A DNA stretch of 64,000 nt from Gelatoporia subvermispora B (Eukaryota; Basidiomycota; Agaricomycetes; Polyporales; Gelatoporiaceae), in the NCBI GenBank assembly GCA_000320605.2, contig KB445793.1, forward strand, positions 2,562,803-2,626,802, in the 5' to 3' direction. The position numbers and the translations under genes were made by a program. The notes beneath the pieces are model-generated. The model worked only from the letters and a program-made list of their open reading frames with translations. It did no database searches and was not told the DNA's origin. Shown piece by piece: positions 23,269 through 34,190 of this stretch. Numbering within the stretch: the first letter of the stretch is position 1; each line of letters starts with the position of its first letter.

Positions 23269-24604
23269 AGTCTATAATTCTGGGGAGAATCGATGAATGC
23301 CACTTAGGTAGAGGCCAGCGAGATTCGTGCCAGATATCACTCCTGCGGATAGAGACATGCATGAGGTGCACCGGGATATTTCGTGGTTATCAAACGTCGG
23401 TCCGATTCCGACCTGCATAGGACGTCAACTTGTCGTGCGACACAATTGTATTGCAAGCACAGGAATCTTCAGTCTTCACTCGAACAGTCCGGTATAGACA
23501 GTCTGTGGTATGTCAAAAGCAGTAGACCGCCCTCGCTCTCGTAAGAATAAGTCTGGATTTGCAGCACGCAAGGTTGGAGGAAGGATCGCTATCGCTGTTG
23601 TTTGTTCATATCAAGATTGTGCATGTACATGAACACGTCATTTCGAAAGTGATTATCTGCAACAGCCAAAGGTTGCATGGGGTACTTTGACAAAGGCACT
23701 GGAGGACCGGCAAGTACATCATGGGAATGGAACAATTGTGCTCTACGTGTGCACGATGAGATGGCAAAGTGTACAGGAAAGCTGTCCTCTGTATCTCTCT
23801 ATGATCTCAAATGTGACCATGCTTGGCCCAAACGCCGCACCCTACGGTGGCCACGGCGAGAATCACGGCCTGACTAGGCGACTGCCCAAGCGGAAAGCCC
23901 GGAGATTCGTGCACATGACATCCGGAAACGGGCAATTCAAGGCTGCAAGGCACCGGGACAGCACAGCGATGCTTCGCTGCGCTCATCGGGCCTGATGCCG
24001 CGTCTTATAGCGTTAGATACAATTCGCAGACCGAAGTGAGGAGCAACGGCACCGGGCGTTTCCACCGACCCTACCGACGGAGCAACGTTTTCGTCCCGAG
24101 ACGAGCCGTGACAAGTCTCGAGTCTGATGCACCGGATGCCTCGCCACTGAAGTCGCTGTCGTTCGCTGCACCTCGGAGTCTGAGCGCAATGCGCCGGACG
24201 CCGACGTGACCGACCGACGTTTGCAATATCACTAGGCAACCGCCATGGTTCTGCGTTCTATTGGAGAAGGGGAAGACGACGGCTCAATTTCAACGGCTTC
24301 ATAACAAGGTTTGCTTCGTGATTCGCCAGTAATGCGGTAAATGACAGGACAGTTGGAAAAACATAGAGCGGAAGTGCTGGGCATGGAGGATAAACGACAC
24401 CATGGCATGTGCCTGACGGACGATCGACGAGAGCAGCGTTGGATAAATAGTGCGCTGAATTGGAGGCACACAGCCACGAAGCCGCTGTCGTCCGGAAAAA
24501 GAGAAGCCACTGTATGGAAGGCGGGCGCTAGCAGTGTGAAAACTGCCCGACTGCGGCGCTGGGGTCCGACTGTCCCGATGTCGGTCTTCTCTGTGTCAGA
24601 AGTT

Positions 24605-24760
24605 TCACATGGGGTATAATATTTCAATATATAGATTTAATATATTTTGAGGCATTTTAAATATCTATATAAGCTTGGATTGCAGTTATAAGTGCTAGAA
24701 AATATAAAATATTGACCCTAAAAACTAAAATCTCTGACATTAAATTCTGACATGGACAGT
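24605..24760. repeat. AT-rich island
   Basis: About 155 bp of almost pure A/T with motifs such as TATATAGATTTAATATATTTT. No terminal repeats or target duplication could be made out, so it is either a transposon remnant or a local nucleosome-free/replication-type tract. Nothing else in the window is as AT-rich except the 56-57 kb transposon ends. Confidence 0.5.
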
Positions 24761-25271
24761 TCTTCCGACTAAATTGGCAAAGAGCAGATCGAGACGAGCT
24801 CGGTCGTACGACCGTATGAGCTGCACTCTGGCATGCCTCCTGGGACCGAGGCGGACAAGACGAGAGGCATGTGAGCGATCGAGGCAGAACGACGGGCTCG
24901 AAAGGGCGGTCGGGGCTCTCAGAGGGGCGAGAAGGAGACAAGGCAGAGAAGTGCGGGGACTGGCAGCGCTGGGCGGGAAGCCGAGAGCGAGCCGGGGAGA
25001 AGAGCGGCGAGGCAGACCCGTGTGCAGGAGCATGGGACTGCGCAGGGGTTCGTGGGGTCTGTGCGGTCAAGGTGCGCTATTCTCGCTCGGCCGTGTGCTG
25101 CAAGGACATCGTCGCGCGGCGAGTGGCCTACACAGCGAGGAGTCGGAGGGACTTTGGTGCGGGGTGCTCGTCGCCAACTCGAATGCATAGCGAGGCATAG
25201 CGCCGGCGGTGGCGGTGATCAGCCGGGCTGTGCCGCCAAGCCGAGACGGGCACCACGCGGCGGAATGGCCG

Positions 25272-25277
25272 TATAAG
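25272..25277 (+). promoter_or_regulatory. TATA-like box of the Ser/Pro-rich protein gene
   Basis: TATAAG 67 bp before the ATG at 25345, followed by a CT-rich leader. This context favours 25345 as the start over the in-frame ATG candidates downstream. Confidence 0.5.
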
Positions 25278-25344
25278 GGCACCAGACATCGTCCAGCGTC
25301 CGACCAAACTCTTTGCTCGTCTTTCTTTCTTTCAAACCACGACC

Positions 25345-27104
25345 ATGTTCAATCCACATCCGCCCCTGGGGCGGCGTCAGGATGATGGTAGGTCTTTTTT
25401 CTCGCATCGCCCACTTTCCCTCGCTATTTCTATTTCTCGTGGAGGGTGGCGCTCCGAACTCGGCCGGAGGCCCCAGCTGTTAGCGAGGTAGGCTGCGTCT
25501 CGCTACTGGTGGCATGAAATATGACGCAGAGCCTGCCTCCTCAAGCGGCGTCTCACCTCTCCTTATCGCGCCTCTCTACGCTTGCTCTTCTTTTCTCTAC
25601 TCACCATGTCGTCTTCATCGACGCCAGGTTCGTCACCTCCACCGACGGCGGCCCCGTCCCCGTCAGACTCCGCAGTCCCGACGGCCGCGAGTACGTCGCA
25701 GAACGTCCTACCAGCATCTTCCGATGGTTCTGTCTCTTCCTCCTCTTCCTCCGTTCCTCCCTCTTCCTCTCCCGCACCACCTCCCCCGTCCTCAAGCAGT
25801 ACTGACCCGCCTCTCTCCTCTCCAGGCTCCTCCGATGCCGGATCCCCGACAGATAGCAGTGGCTCAGCATCTGCGACTGGTGGCTCTTCGTCTTCGTCTG
25901 CGCAACCCTCCTCTCCAGCATCACCTCCCCCGACCAGTCCACCACCCAGCAGCTCGTCGAATCCACCGAGTTCCCCGCCTCCTACCTCGGATTCCAGCGC
26001 ATCGGCTACGCCACCCCCTGACACTAGCGCAAGTCCTCCCGCATCCCCCTCTCCCTCTGATTCTGGCTCCGGCTCGTCCGGTGCACCTAGCGGCTCGGCA
26101 ACGCCTCCCCCAGCATCGTCCGGCAGCAGCAGTGCGTCCAGCAGCGGGAGTAGTTCCGCCTCGCTGTCGTCGACCTCGCTCCAAACGATGACAAGCACAT
26201 TTGTGTAAGCACATATTACGTCCGCACAATCACCTGCATTCTGATCTTCCACAGCACAACCGACGCTGCGGGCTCCGTGATCACCTCGACGGTCGTCGCG
26301 ACACATACCATCATCACTTCGCTGCCTCCCGGGAGCAACAGCGCCTCATCATCATCAGGATCGTCATCCCACACCGGCGCGATCGTCGGAGGTGTCGTCG
26401 GCGGTGTTGCCGGCCTCGCCGCGCTCGCACTCGTCATCTTCTTCCTCTGCCGCCGGCGCAGGCGCGACGACTTTGACGGCAACTTCGACCCCGACCGCGT
26501 CGTCGGCCATTCCGGCGGCGGGACGCTCCCGCAGATCGACCTCGCCGGCGCAGACGAGGTCGAGCCGTATCACTACACTCCCTCTGGGTACGGCCCCGGC
26601 CCCGGCTCCATGAGCGCGCACGGCGAGATGCGCGAGCACAACGTGCCGCCGTTCCTCGCGGGCGGCCTCCTGGGCGCTGGCGCAGCCGCAGCAGGCCAGC
26701 CGGGCCCCATGCACAGCCCGCCCGCCACAACCGCCCCGTCCGCGCCCTCGGCATACTCGCACTCGTCGTCGGGACACTACCCCGACTACGCTGCGTACAG
26801 CGCGTACGCGGCGGCCGCGCCGCCCGCGCAGGACTTCCGGCACCCGAGCCCCGGCCCGTCGATCACGGGCTCGTCGAGCGTGCAGTCCCCGACGGGCAGC
26901 GGGTCTGCGCTGGGTGTGCTTCCGAGCGCGAAGGAGCGCGAGGCGATGGGGAGGAGGGGAGGGTATGTGGTGGCGAATCAGGAGGGAGAGGCCCCGCCCG
27001 TGGTGCAGCACCAGGATGGGGGACGGTTGGACTCGACGCCGGAAGAGGAGGAGGCGCTGCATGAGGTCCCGCCGAGGTATGATTCTATCCCGCGCGATCG
27101 TTAG
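25345..27104 (+). CDS. Ser/Pro-rich single-pass membrane protein (Mid2/sensor-like)
   Basis: Model: exons 25345-25387, 25628-26204, 26255-27104; 489 aa. The extracellular part is a low-complexity Ser/Pro/Thr stretch of some 190 residues, expected to be heavily O-mannosylated. A Thr/Ser-rich stalk leads to one membrane helix (A-I-V-G-G-V-V-G-G-V-A-G-L-A-A-L-A-L-V), then C-R-R-R-R-R and a cytoplasmic tail of about 210 residues rich in Gly, Ala, Pro and Tyr, ending P-P-R-Y-D-S-I-P-R-D-R; P-P-R-Y is a WW-domain ligand seen in ubiquitin-ligase targets. The layout matches fungal wall sensors of the Mid2/Wsc kind but no cysteine domain is present. The first exon is inferred from the TATA box and phase; a start at ATG 25606, with no first intron, is the alternative. 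Confidence 0.65.
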
Positions 27105-28101
27105 ATTGCGTTTCCGTTTTCGTCCCGCCCTGCTGGAGATAAGTAGGACATGGACCTCCAGAGAGAGGCTTTCCTAACGATATTGAGGTGTTGGGGTTGT
27201 GGTTGGTTGGCCGGCCGTTGGTCGGTCGATTAGAGCCCGCGCGCAGAGCCGGGACGTTTCTCTTTCGCTGTTGTATACTGCTTTCACTCGTTTGCCGTCA
27301 CGACTACCTACCCACCTATCGTATTGTATACGTACCTATTTGGTGATCCATCGTCACGAGTCACTGTATGCACACCAATGGCAATGCATGATTTTGTTCA
27401 TGGTTAGGGAAGGTGGTTGTGAGCGGTGCGGTTGTGTGCGCTGTGTATGTGCTCTTACGGTGGAACTTACAAGCTTCCGACGGTTGCGAAGGTTTTTTTT
27501 GCCGGCAAAATTATAAACTACATTGATGTGCACAACTCATGCTGTGCTACTTGGCCTTGGCCATCCAAAGACTGCATGGAGTAGGTGAGGTGAGAAGGGG
27601 TGGTAGGGACTGAGGTGGCTTGAGTTTCCCTGACTTTGAGTAGTGTCCCGGCGAAAGAGCGTGCTGGATAGCCGATAATCTGTCCTCCTCCACTGGGAAG
27701 GTCGGGTTGAACCGTCATGTACATGCCGCTTGTCGAGATAAGAACTTCGAGATCAGGGGTGCGCCTCAGCGCTGAATGAAGCAGAATATCGTCACGTATC
27801 ATCCCCGCTGATAGCCCAGGGACCGGAATCGTGACGGCAAGAAAGCGTAGGGGACTGATCGAAGCGAATGATACTGCAGGGGCTTGCCTTGTATCCGAGG
27901 TTCATGACGCTGAATTTGCACACGGGCTGGAGAATGTCTAGCGGGAAGACCACCTTGTTTGATGTCGGAACCCGGCGTGTTCGATATTGGTTTAACTTGG
28001 CGAGTACATGTGACCGTCATAATTTTGCGAAGATCGATGTATCTGCTTGAACCTGTCCGTGCGGACATGCAGAGGATGCTTCGCCTGGAAAGTCGAGTGT
28101 C
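27105..28101. other. Intergenic, no gene recognised
   Basis: 3' flank of the membrane-protein gene, then sequence with short frames only. The stretch 27930-28060 has patchy similarity to 32180-32370 (shared blocks such as TAGCGGGAAGACC), suggesting old duplication. Confidence 0.4.
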
Positions 28102-28650
28102 TACATATCGAGATGTACGACCATGATACTGAATACAAGGAATATGGTCGTATGGGATCGGGATCGGTGTGCACGAGGCGATCACGATGTTGTGGTAAAA
28201 TACGGGTCCGACCTGTGGTATAACCAGCGCAATTTGTTGCTTCCCTTGAATCGGGCTGCTGTGCCTCCTGTACGTCTTTCGATTTCTGTGAATTTCTTTG
28301 TGTTGACACTGTCTATTGCGACTCTAGTGCGTACCGGTCGCGTCCATGTGCCCGCTGCAAAGTGCAGCTACAGCAGCGCGAAGGGGCTGGGCACAGCTGT
28401 AAGCGGAGCAGGATGAGCAGGTGCACTGCAGCTGAGGATGTCAAGGTAAGTATCTCGAAGTCCAGGGTGCTTAGCGCATGATGTTGTGAGTTCGTTTGAA
28501 GTTCATCGTGTCTTGGATGACTCGCTCAAATCAGCTTCGACCCCTTGGGCATCCACAGCACTGCATACCTGTGAAGTGCAGGGCTTTAGTCGCGGTATCT
28601 CGTAGAGGGTTATCTTGCGATAAATCGATGGTGGCACGCAAGCTATGAGA
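28102..28650 (+). repeat. Segmental duplication, left copy (partner 33637-34190)
   Basis: Blocks in the same order and orientation occur in both places, among them ACATATCGAGATG, GCACGAGGCGATCACGATGT, TGTACGTCTTTCGATTTCT, and CTCAAATCAGCTTCG (with TTCAAATCAGCTTCG at the partner), separated by diverged spacers. The duplicated unit covers the 3' exons of the BRI3-like gene and some 250 bp beyond. Confidence 0.7.
28147..28376 (+). pseudogene. Decayed 3' copy of the BRI3-like gene
   Basis: Matches exons 2 and 3 of the intact gene at 33174-33903. The W-D-R-C-A-R-G-D-H-D-V-V-V segment is kept (with a 6-nt internal duplication), but the hydrophobic part is scrambled, with a TGA in the frame that matches F-P-I-G-L-L. 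The final S-C-A-R-C-G-V-Q-L module survives as P-C-A-R-C-K-V-Q-L near 28350. The Pro/Gly-rich first exon is absent upstream. No functional product is expected. Confidence 0.7.
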
Positions 28651-28879
28651 TGCGTGGACATATACATGTACTCAGAGTTGCAGCCGATTACAGAAGACTT
28701 CTCCGTGCCTGGACATCTGCCACACTGCTCGCAATAAGCTTCCGAGGCAGCTTGACACACCCAGGCATGAGCCTATAAGTCCAGGGAATGAGCTCGAGAT
28801 CGACTCTGTAAGACTTGAATATCTCAATGCTGCGGAATACGTGGCTACGTTCGGGCTGTGCGCTGAAGGCCGGCGTTCC

Positions 28880-29225
28880 ATGTGCAGACCACAAGTTTGC
28901 GGACGACTGGCCTGATCTCGAGGCTCTCTCGATCAACCCCAACTGCAGCATCGTGCATATTCTACCATTGGGAACACTTGCACTCTCCATCGACGGCGTC
29001 GGGCCCCTCGTCCTCAGACGCCTTAACCTGCGCTCGTTGCGCCTTCCCGACATGCTGGCGCACGCCGAGGATTCGTGGGCAGGTGTCCCGCAGGATGCAT
29101 GGCATGGTCTGGGGGTGCGACTTCATCCTGACCGGCAGTTATGAAGACAGCCTTCCGGAGAAAAATTGGTGACTTTGTAGAGATCGACTTTCCTTCTGCG
29201 CTCATCCATGCTCTAGGGAACAGCA
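28880..29225 (+). pseudogene. F-box/LRR-like gene, 3' fragment
   Basis: Only the last fifth of the family is present. In one frame: D-D-W-P-D-L-E-A-L-S-I, then L-P-L-G-T-L-A-L-S-I-D-G-V and L-R-S-L-R-L-P-D-M-L-A-H-A-E-D-S-W-A. The end shifts frame, with F-P-S-A-L-I-H-A-L matching the family's final F-P-S-A-S-I-H-G-L. There is no F-box, no exon 1 and no intron. It lies 340 bp upstream of, and in the same orientation as, the next near-full-length copy, as expected for a remnant of tandem duplication. Confidence 0.75.
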
Positions 29226-29565
29226 TAGCGAACGATTCAGGAGGTTGGCTCTGATCTTGCATCGAACTACACGAACTTAGAAACACTACACAAATGCGCA
29301 CATGTAATCAGAGTTGCGGCTCGATTACACGAGACCTCCCGTACCTGGGCATTCGCAGAGCCATGGGTTCATAAGCTCAGGGCATCCCTCTGTGAATTCA
29401 GAGACTGCGTCGATAAGATCTGGGTTTCTGAAAGCTTCAGATACGTAAACGTGGTGAAGTCTGAGCCGCCCGGCGAGCGCCCGGCGAAGTCAACCAACTC
29501 GATCTGTCGCAGCACTGGCTTTCACTACTTCGAAACATTTCAGTGCGCCCCTACCAGCATCCCGG

Positions 29566-31214
29566 ATGCACACAAATCACTACCGCAATTAAGATATCGT
29601 CGTTGAAATATGCGAATATCTTTGTCTAGGCAAATACGGGCGAGCGGAGAAAACTGGAGACTTGAAGAATTTTGCGCTGGTTGGCAAATCGTTCTGCGAA
29701 CCAGCTCTGGATGTCCTCTGGCGCGATCTGCAGGATATTATACCGGTGGTGAGGCTGCTTTCTACCACACAGAAAGAGATAGAGTACCCCGACGAAGTCA
29801 TCAACTTCAACTGTGATCCCCATGACATCGACGAGCTCATGGCGTATGAGCTTTGGGTATGTGCAACTACTCCGAGTTGTGACTGTGTGCTCATGCTAGG
29901 ATTGGCTCATGACGATAGATATTGGACGGTCCCATCACAACCGACCAATGGGCGCGCGTGCAATTCTACGCAACTCGTGTGCGCACGCCCAGGCATGATC
30001 CAGACTACTCGGCGAAAGACCCCTCTATGATATACGCGATGGGTTACTGTGCGCTGCCCAGTGCCATATTCCTGCGACTGAAAGAATTGCTCATTGACCA
30101 ACGATGCGTGTACGGAGGAGAGGCTCTCTGCTTCGTGTCGGAATGTCTCAAGACCATCCAGCTCGAGGTCGGAAGGAAGATATCCATTTGCGCCACGATG
30201 TTTCCTCGCAGCGATGACTCCAACTCGCACCAGCTTTTAGGGGCGATTCATTCCCGGGCACCACAGATCCAACGTATCGCACTATTGGGAAATAGCTTCG
30301 GCACCGCACTCGAGAGCATTACCCTCTTCCAAGATCTGCGGGAGCTATCACTCGACCTATCATACCACGTTGACTCTAACACCATCTCGCTGCTTGCTGC
30401 ATCTCGCACCCTGCAAGACCTGAGATTCAAACTGCCGCTCGTCACACATCCTGCGCTAGCATCGGATCCAGGCTTCCCAGCATTGAAGCAACTATCCGTA
30501 TATGGCAACGAGCAAGAGGGATGGCACGGACTTCATTCGCTACTTGCAGCCATACAGTCTTCACATCTCAACACTCTTTCCATTGACTGGGGGTTCCAAG
30601 GCCAAACATTGCGTCCCGATTCATGTCCATGCAGCCCGCCCATCGCTGCGCTTCTACAACGATGGTGCTCATCTATGCGCCAATTTTCTTTCTTTGCTAA
30701 CACGAGGCAATATCTAAGGCCCCTCACGGCGCGGCCCGTCAGCTTTGTGGATATTATTCGACCATTCCTTGTCCTCTCGAAGCTGCGCGTCGTCCACTTG
30801 CAGATACTGCAAGGTAACAAAACGGCTTCATCTCTCAGCCAAGACGAACTGTTCGCTCTCGCAGACGCTTGGCCAGAGCTCGAGGATTTGGAGCTCATCT
30901 TGGATAAACAGTGGATGCCTAGCTGGAATCCAGATGAGCCTCCCACTCTACCGTCAGCCAATTGCGTCGCTCGATTCGCGCTCAAGTGCCAACGTTTGGA
31001 GCAGTTGCTGCTGCCGGGGATTGAACTTCAGGAACAGGATTTGTGGACGGACATTACGCCCAGAAGCCAGCATGGACCGAAGTCGCTTCAAGTAGAAGGC
31101 GCGTGGCCCCGCAATCACACTCACGAGTCCCTCGCTGCATCTACACAGTTCCTCCAGCATATTTTTCCATCAGCGTCAATACATGGCCTACCAGCGCAAG
31201 CGGAAAATGATTAG
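29566..31214 (+). pseudogene. F-box/LRR-like gene, full length but with an early stop
   Basis: Two exons by homology: 29566-29856 and 29919-31214, the usual phase-0 intron between them; exon 2 starts I-L-D-G-P-I-T-T-D-Q-W-A-R-V-Q-F-Y-A. Exon 2 (431 residues) is fully open and has the complete repeat region, ending F-P-S-A-S-I-H-G-L-P. In exon 1 the codon that should be the Tyr of N-Y-D is TAA (29590-29592), the ninth codon after the ATG, so M-H-T-N-H-Y-R-N is followed by a stop; downstream the F-box (V-V-E-I-C-E-Y-L, F-C-E-P-A-L-D-V-L-W-R-D-L) is perfectly kept. The next in-frame ATG lies near the exon 1 end, past the F-box. It is either a very young pseudogene, a sequence error, or a gene with another 5' exon. 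Confidence 0.72.
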
Positions 31215-33173
31215 TCTATGCATGAGGCATGCTCATCGCTCTGTGGATCATGTCGGATAATGGATTGAAATATGGTCGAGCCTGAACCCTGTTGCCAGGC
31301 ATTGTTTACTCATCAACGTCGTATAAATTTGGTCATCGAATGCGTACACTGGATCTACGAGATGTATACGACCGGATGAAATTAAGAGGAAGGTGCTGGA
31401 GCATGCAAATGAAACAGACGAGGGTCAAGTTCGATCTCAAGACTTGGTCACGTCGACAAGCGTTTGAACTTCAGCTGGTGCAGCACGTAGTGGGTCAGCG
31501 AGTCACCAACCCAACGCCTTCGTGCGAGCATCCCAAAGCAGTCATTTACTTCCATCTTCCGTCCAGACAGGTCCGATCGCCCGCCGTAGACGATCGGCCA
31601 GTCGGCTGTCTAGAAATATCCTCCAGGCCCGCGGCAAGCGATCTTCGACGAAGACGTCTGAAATAGTACGGAGGCAAGTTCTGTGCCGACTGCAATAGTG
31701 CGGCGACCACCGGACGCAGATCCCCTGGAATCGGAACGGATGGGCAGCTTCGCGCCAAACTCGCACCGCATGCTTCCTCGCATAGGCATTAGACTGCTGA
31801 GATTTTTTTGGACAGGTATCGATAGAGAATCGACGAGAGTGGGGTACAAACCGCGGTGCTCCAGCAGGGTACCGTACTCGGTAATTTATCCGCCTCCTCC
31901 AGGTCGGCTGAAGTACCAATGAATCTGTCGCTTCTCGAGATTGAAGTTTCGGTATCAGGGTTGCGTCTCGACTTCGAAGTAGACTGGAAGAGCCTGGAGT
32001 GTTATCCGACCTGGGCCGATAGCCTGTGAGTAGGAGTTACAGTGCCATTCACGGCGCAGTAAACCCGCCGGACGATTTCTCGGAGGCTCCCTTGAATCTA
32101 ACCCACATTAATGAAGTGCTGGAGAGTAAAGAGTACGTCAATCCACGACATCGAGCTTTCATACTTGCTGTAGAATATTTTTAGCGGGAAGACCTCCTGT
32201 CGAGACCGGGAGCAATGTTTGACTTCGATTCGAGGCGAACACATGTGACTTTCATATATCGCGAAGATCGATATCTTAGAGCAGGCCCAAATCGACTTTA
32301 CCGAGGGAGTACATGTGTGGCCGATCCGCGGGTGGGCGGAGGATGCTTGGCCGTACAAGTCAATTTGGATCCCCAGTATTGGCTCACGTCGTCTGTAGCC
32401 AGCATGCATCGCACATACTCACAGATGTCCACTTCGGGTCGTTCAATGTCTATCTAGCTTAACTGGCTGCGGCACGGACTTACCCCTGCGTGTGCAGTCA
32501 TGGTCTTGGCAGTCGGTTCCGTCAGTGTGTTCTGAGCGTCATAGGAGTGACTGAAACGCACAATGGACACCTGCCTACTGTTGTCATAGGTCATCGCTCA
32601 AGTCTTCGATATATGAACCGGACCCGTGTCGCACACCGTGTGTGTTCTGATTACTGAACTAAGCCCGTGCTGTGGTCATGACAGTTCGTGTGAGTAGGAC
32701 CACTACTAACAGTCGAGTACGTAGTGATGTAGCTCGTTCTACCTACAAATGCGAAGTCTTCCTCACTGACGGACACTCGTTGAACAACCGTACACCTGCT
32801 GATACGTCTGTACAGTCAGCGCAAGTGATGAGGCAACGTCTGTAGCTGCGCCCTCCATGCTCGGGGATTCTAGCGTTATGAACTTATGGTCACGGTGATA
32901 GACCGCTGCATTCACTGCCTGGCTGTAGTAAGCTGTCTCGAGGAAAGTAGCCCTACGCGGTTCATGCGACTGAGAGATGACATCGCTAAGACAAGACGTT
33001 TTCAGGAACGAAACTGCAGACTGACGTGATATGATACGTCCGTTGATTGACATGAGATGTGCCTGAGAGGCCTCTCGGAATATACGCTCCTGCCATGCAC
33101 CAAAACCACGGCCGTCGATCAGCTATGCAGCCCTTCCGTTGTCACTCGAGCTCCATGCTCACTGCTGGCTGCA
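31215..33173. other. Intergenic, about 2 kb, no gene recognised
   Basis: Short frames only. Nothing joined into a recognisable protein on either strand. Holds the 3' flank of the F-box-like copy and the promoter of the BRI3-like gene. Confidence 0.4.
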
Positions 33174-33903
33174 ATGGATGACAAGAAACCTTTGGAGCCC
33201 ACGGATACTGGCTATGCGTCGGTATTCGAAGCTCCCCAAGTACCTCCACCTGGGTACACTGGATATCCACCGCCGCTGTCACCAGGCCAGCCGATGGGCT
33301 ATCCAAGTTATCCAGGTTATCCAGGCTATCCAGGACATCCTGGGTTCCCCGTGAACATGTCGAATACAATGAACATGTCTTATCCTCCTCCGGGGGCGAC
33401 ACCGACGTCTCCTCGTGCGGATGTTCCGACGTCCCCGATGCAGTCACCGGGGCCTCTGCCTCAGTCGCCGCTGCCTCAGTCATCTCCCCAGCCAGCCCCT
33501 TGGACGCCGTACTCTCCATACTCTCCGCATCCGCAGCACCCTTCGCCTCCCGCGCAGATATACATAGCGCCGTATTCGCAGCCACCGTACCCAAACCCAC
33601 CAATAGGCGTGCAATATCAGCAAAACTGTGAGTGTTTATACATATCGAGATGAGGGAAAACTTGCCGAATGCTAGAAACATGACAGTATGGGACCGGTGC
33701 GCACGAGGCGATCACGATGTCGTGGTCCGACACGGGCTCTTCGGCCTAATGTCCGCGATTTTTTGCTTCCCTATCGGATTGTTGTTTCTCTTGTACGTCT
33801 TTCGATTTCTAGATGCCTTTTCTGCGATGACAAATTCCGGTACAATTCCAGTTTGGACGTGCAGCGCTCTTGTGCTCGTTGCGGAGTACAGCTTGGCTCA
33901 TAG
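33174..33903 (+). CDS. BRI3/LITAF-like small membrane protein
   Basis: Three exons: 33174-33627, 33687-33792, 33852-33903; 203 aa. About 145 N-terminal residues are disordered and rich in Pro, Gly, Tyr and Ser (repeats of Y-P-G-Y-P-G). The C-terminal module reads W-D-R-C-A-R-G-D-H, a hydrophobic stretch G-L-F-G-L-M-S-A-I-F-C-F-P-I-G-L-L, then S-C-A-R-C-G-V, i.e. cysteine knuckles on both sides of one membrane segment with an F-P-x-G turn. This is the layout of the brain protein I3 family, small endolysosomal membrane proteins of uncertain role. Exon phases agree (1, then 2), and the third exon is needed to obtain the second Cys pair. A decayed copy of exons 2-3 lies 5.5 kb upstream. Confidence 0.65.
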
Positions 33904-34190
33904 ATGACATGCTTCGCTGTGTACATGCAGGAGAAGCAGTCTGGGTACTTGCACCGCAGGTTAGAGAATGCCAAGGTAATCGTTTCGAGCGTGCGTGCCA
34001 CATAATGTTGTATGTCATGAAGTTCAACACGCTTGCGATGACTCGTTCAAATCAGCTTCGCAGGCTTCCGCAGCAGCGCATGCTTGTGACGGGCAGAGCC
34101 CTTTCCGACCTTCAGTTATAGTAGCTCGTGGAGGATTGCGTTGCGTGGAATTGATGGATGCTGCACGCGAACTTTCAAATTCACGAGCCT
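33637..34190 (+). repeat. Segmental duplication, right copy (partner 28102-28650)
   Basis: Covers the 3' exons of the intact BRI3-like gene and about 290 bp of downstream DNA shared, in order, with the left copy. The right copy keeps an intact reading frame, so it is likely the source. Confidence 0.7.

Larger units (their letters stand above)
23269..25344. other. Intergenic, about 2.1 kb, with an AT-rich island
   Basis: No recognisable gene. The left two thirds hold short frames without motifs. From about 24605 to 24760 the base composition changes sharply to A/T with few G or C, unlike the GC-balanced surroundings. From 24790 to 25260 the DNA is purine/GC-rich and leads into the promoter of the next gene. 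Confidence 0.5.

Noticed and set aside
25563..26306. Gly/Glu/Asp-rich 247-codon frame on the minus strand
   Set aside because: It is the complement of the Ser/Pro-rich coding region; low-complexity DNA often leaves both strands open.
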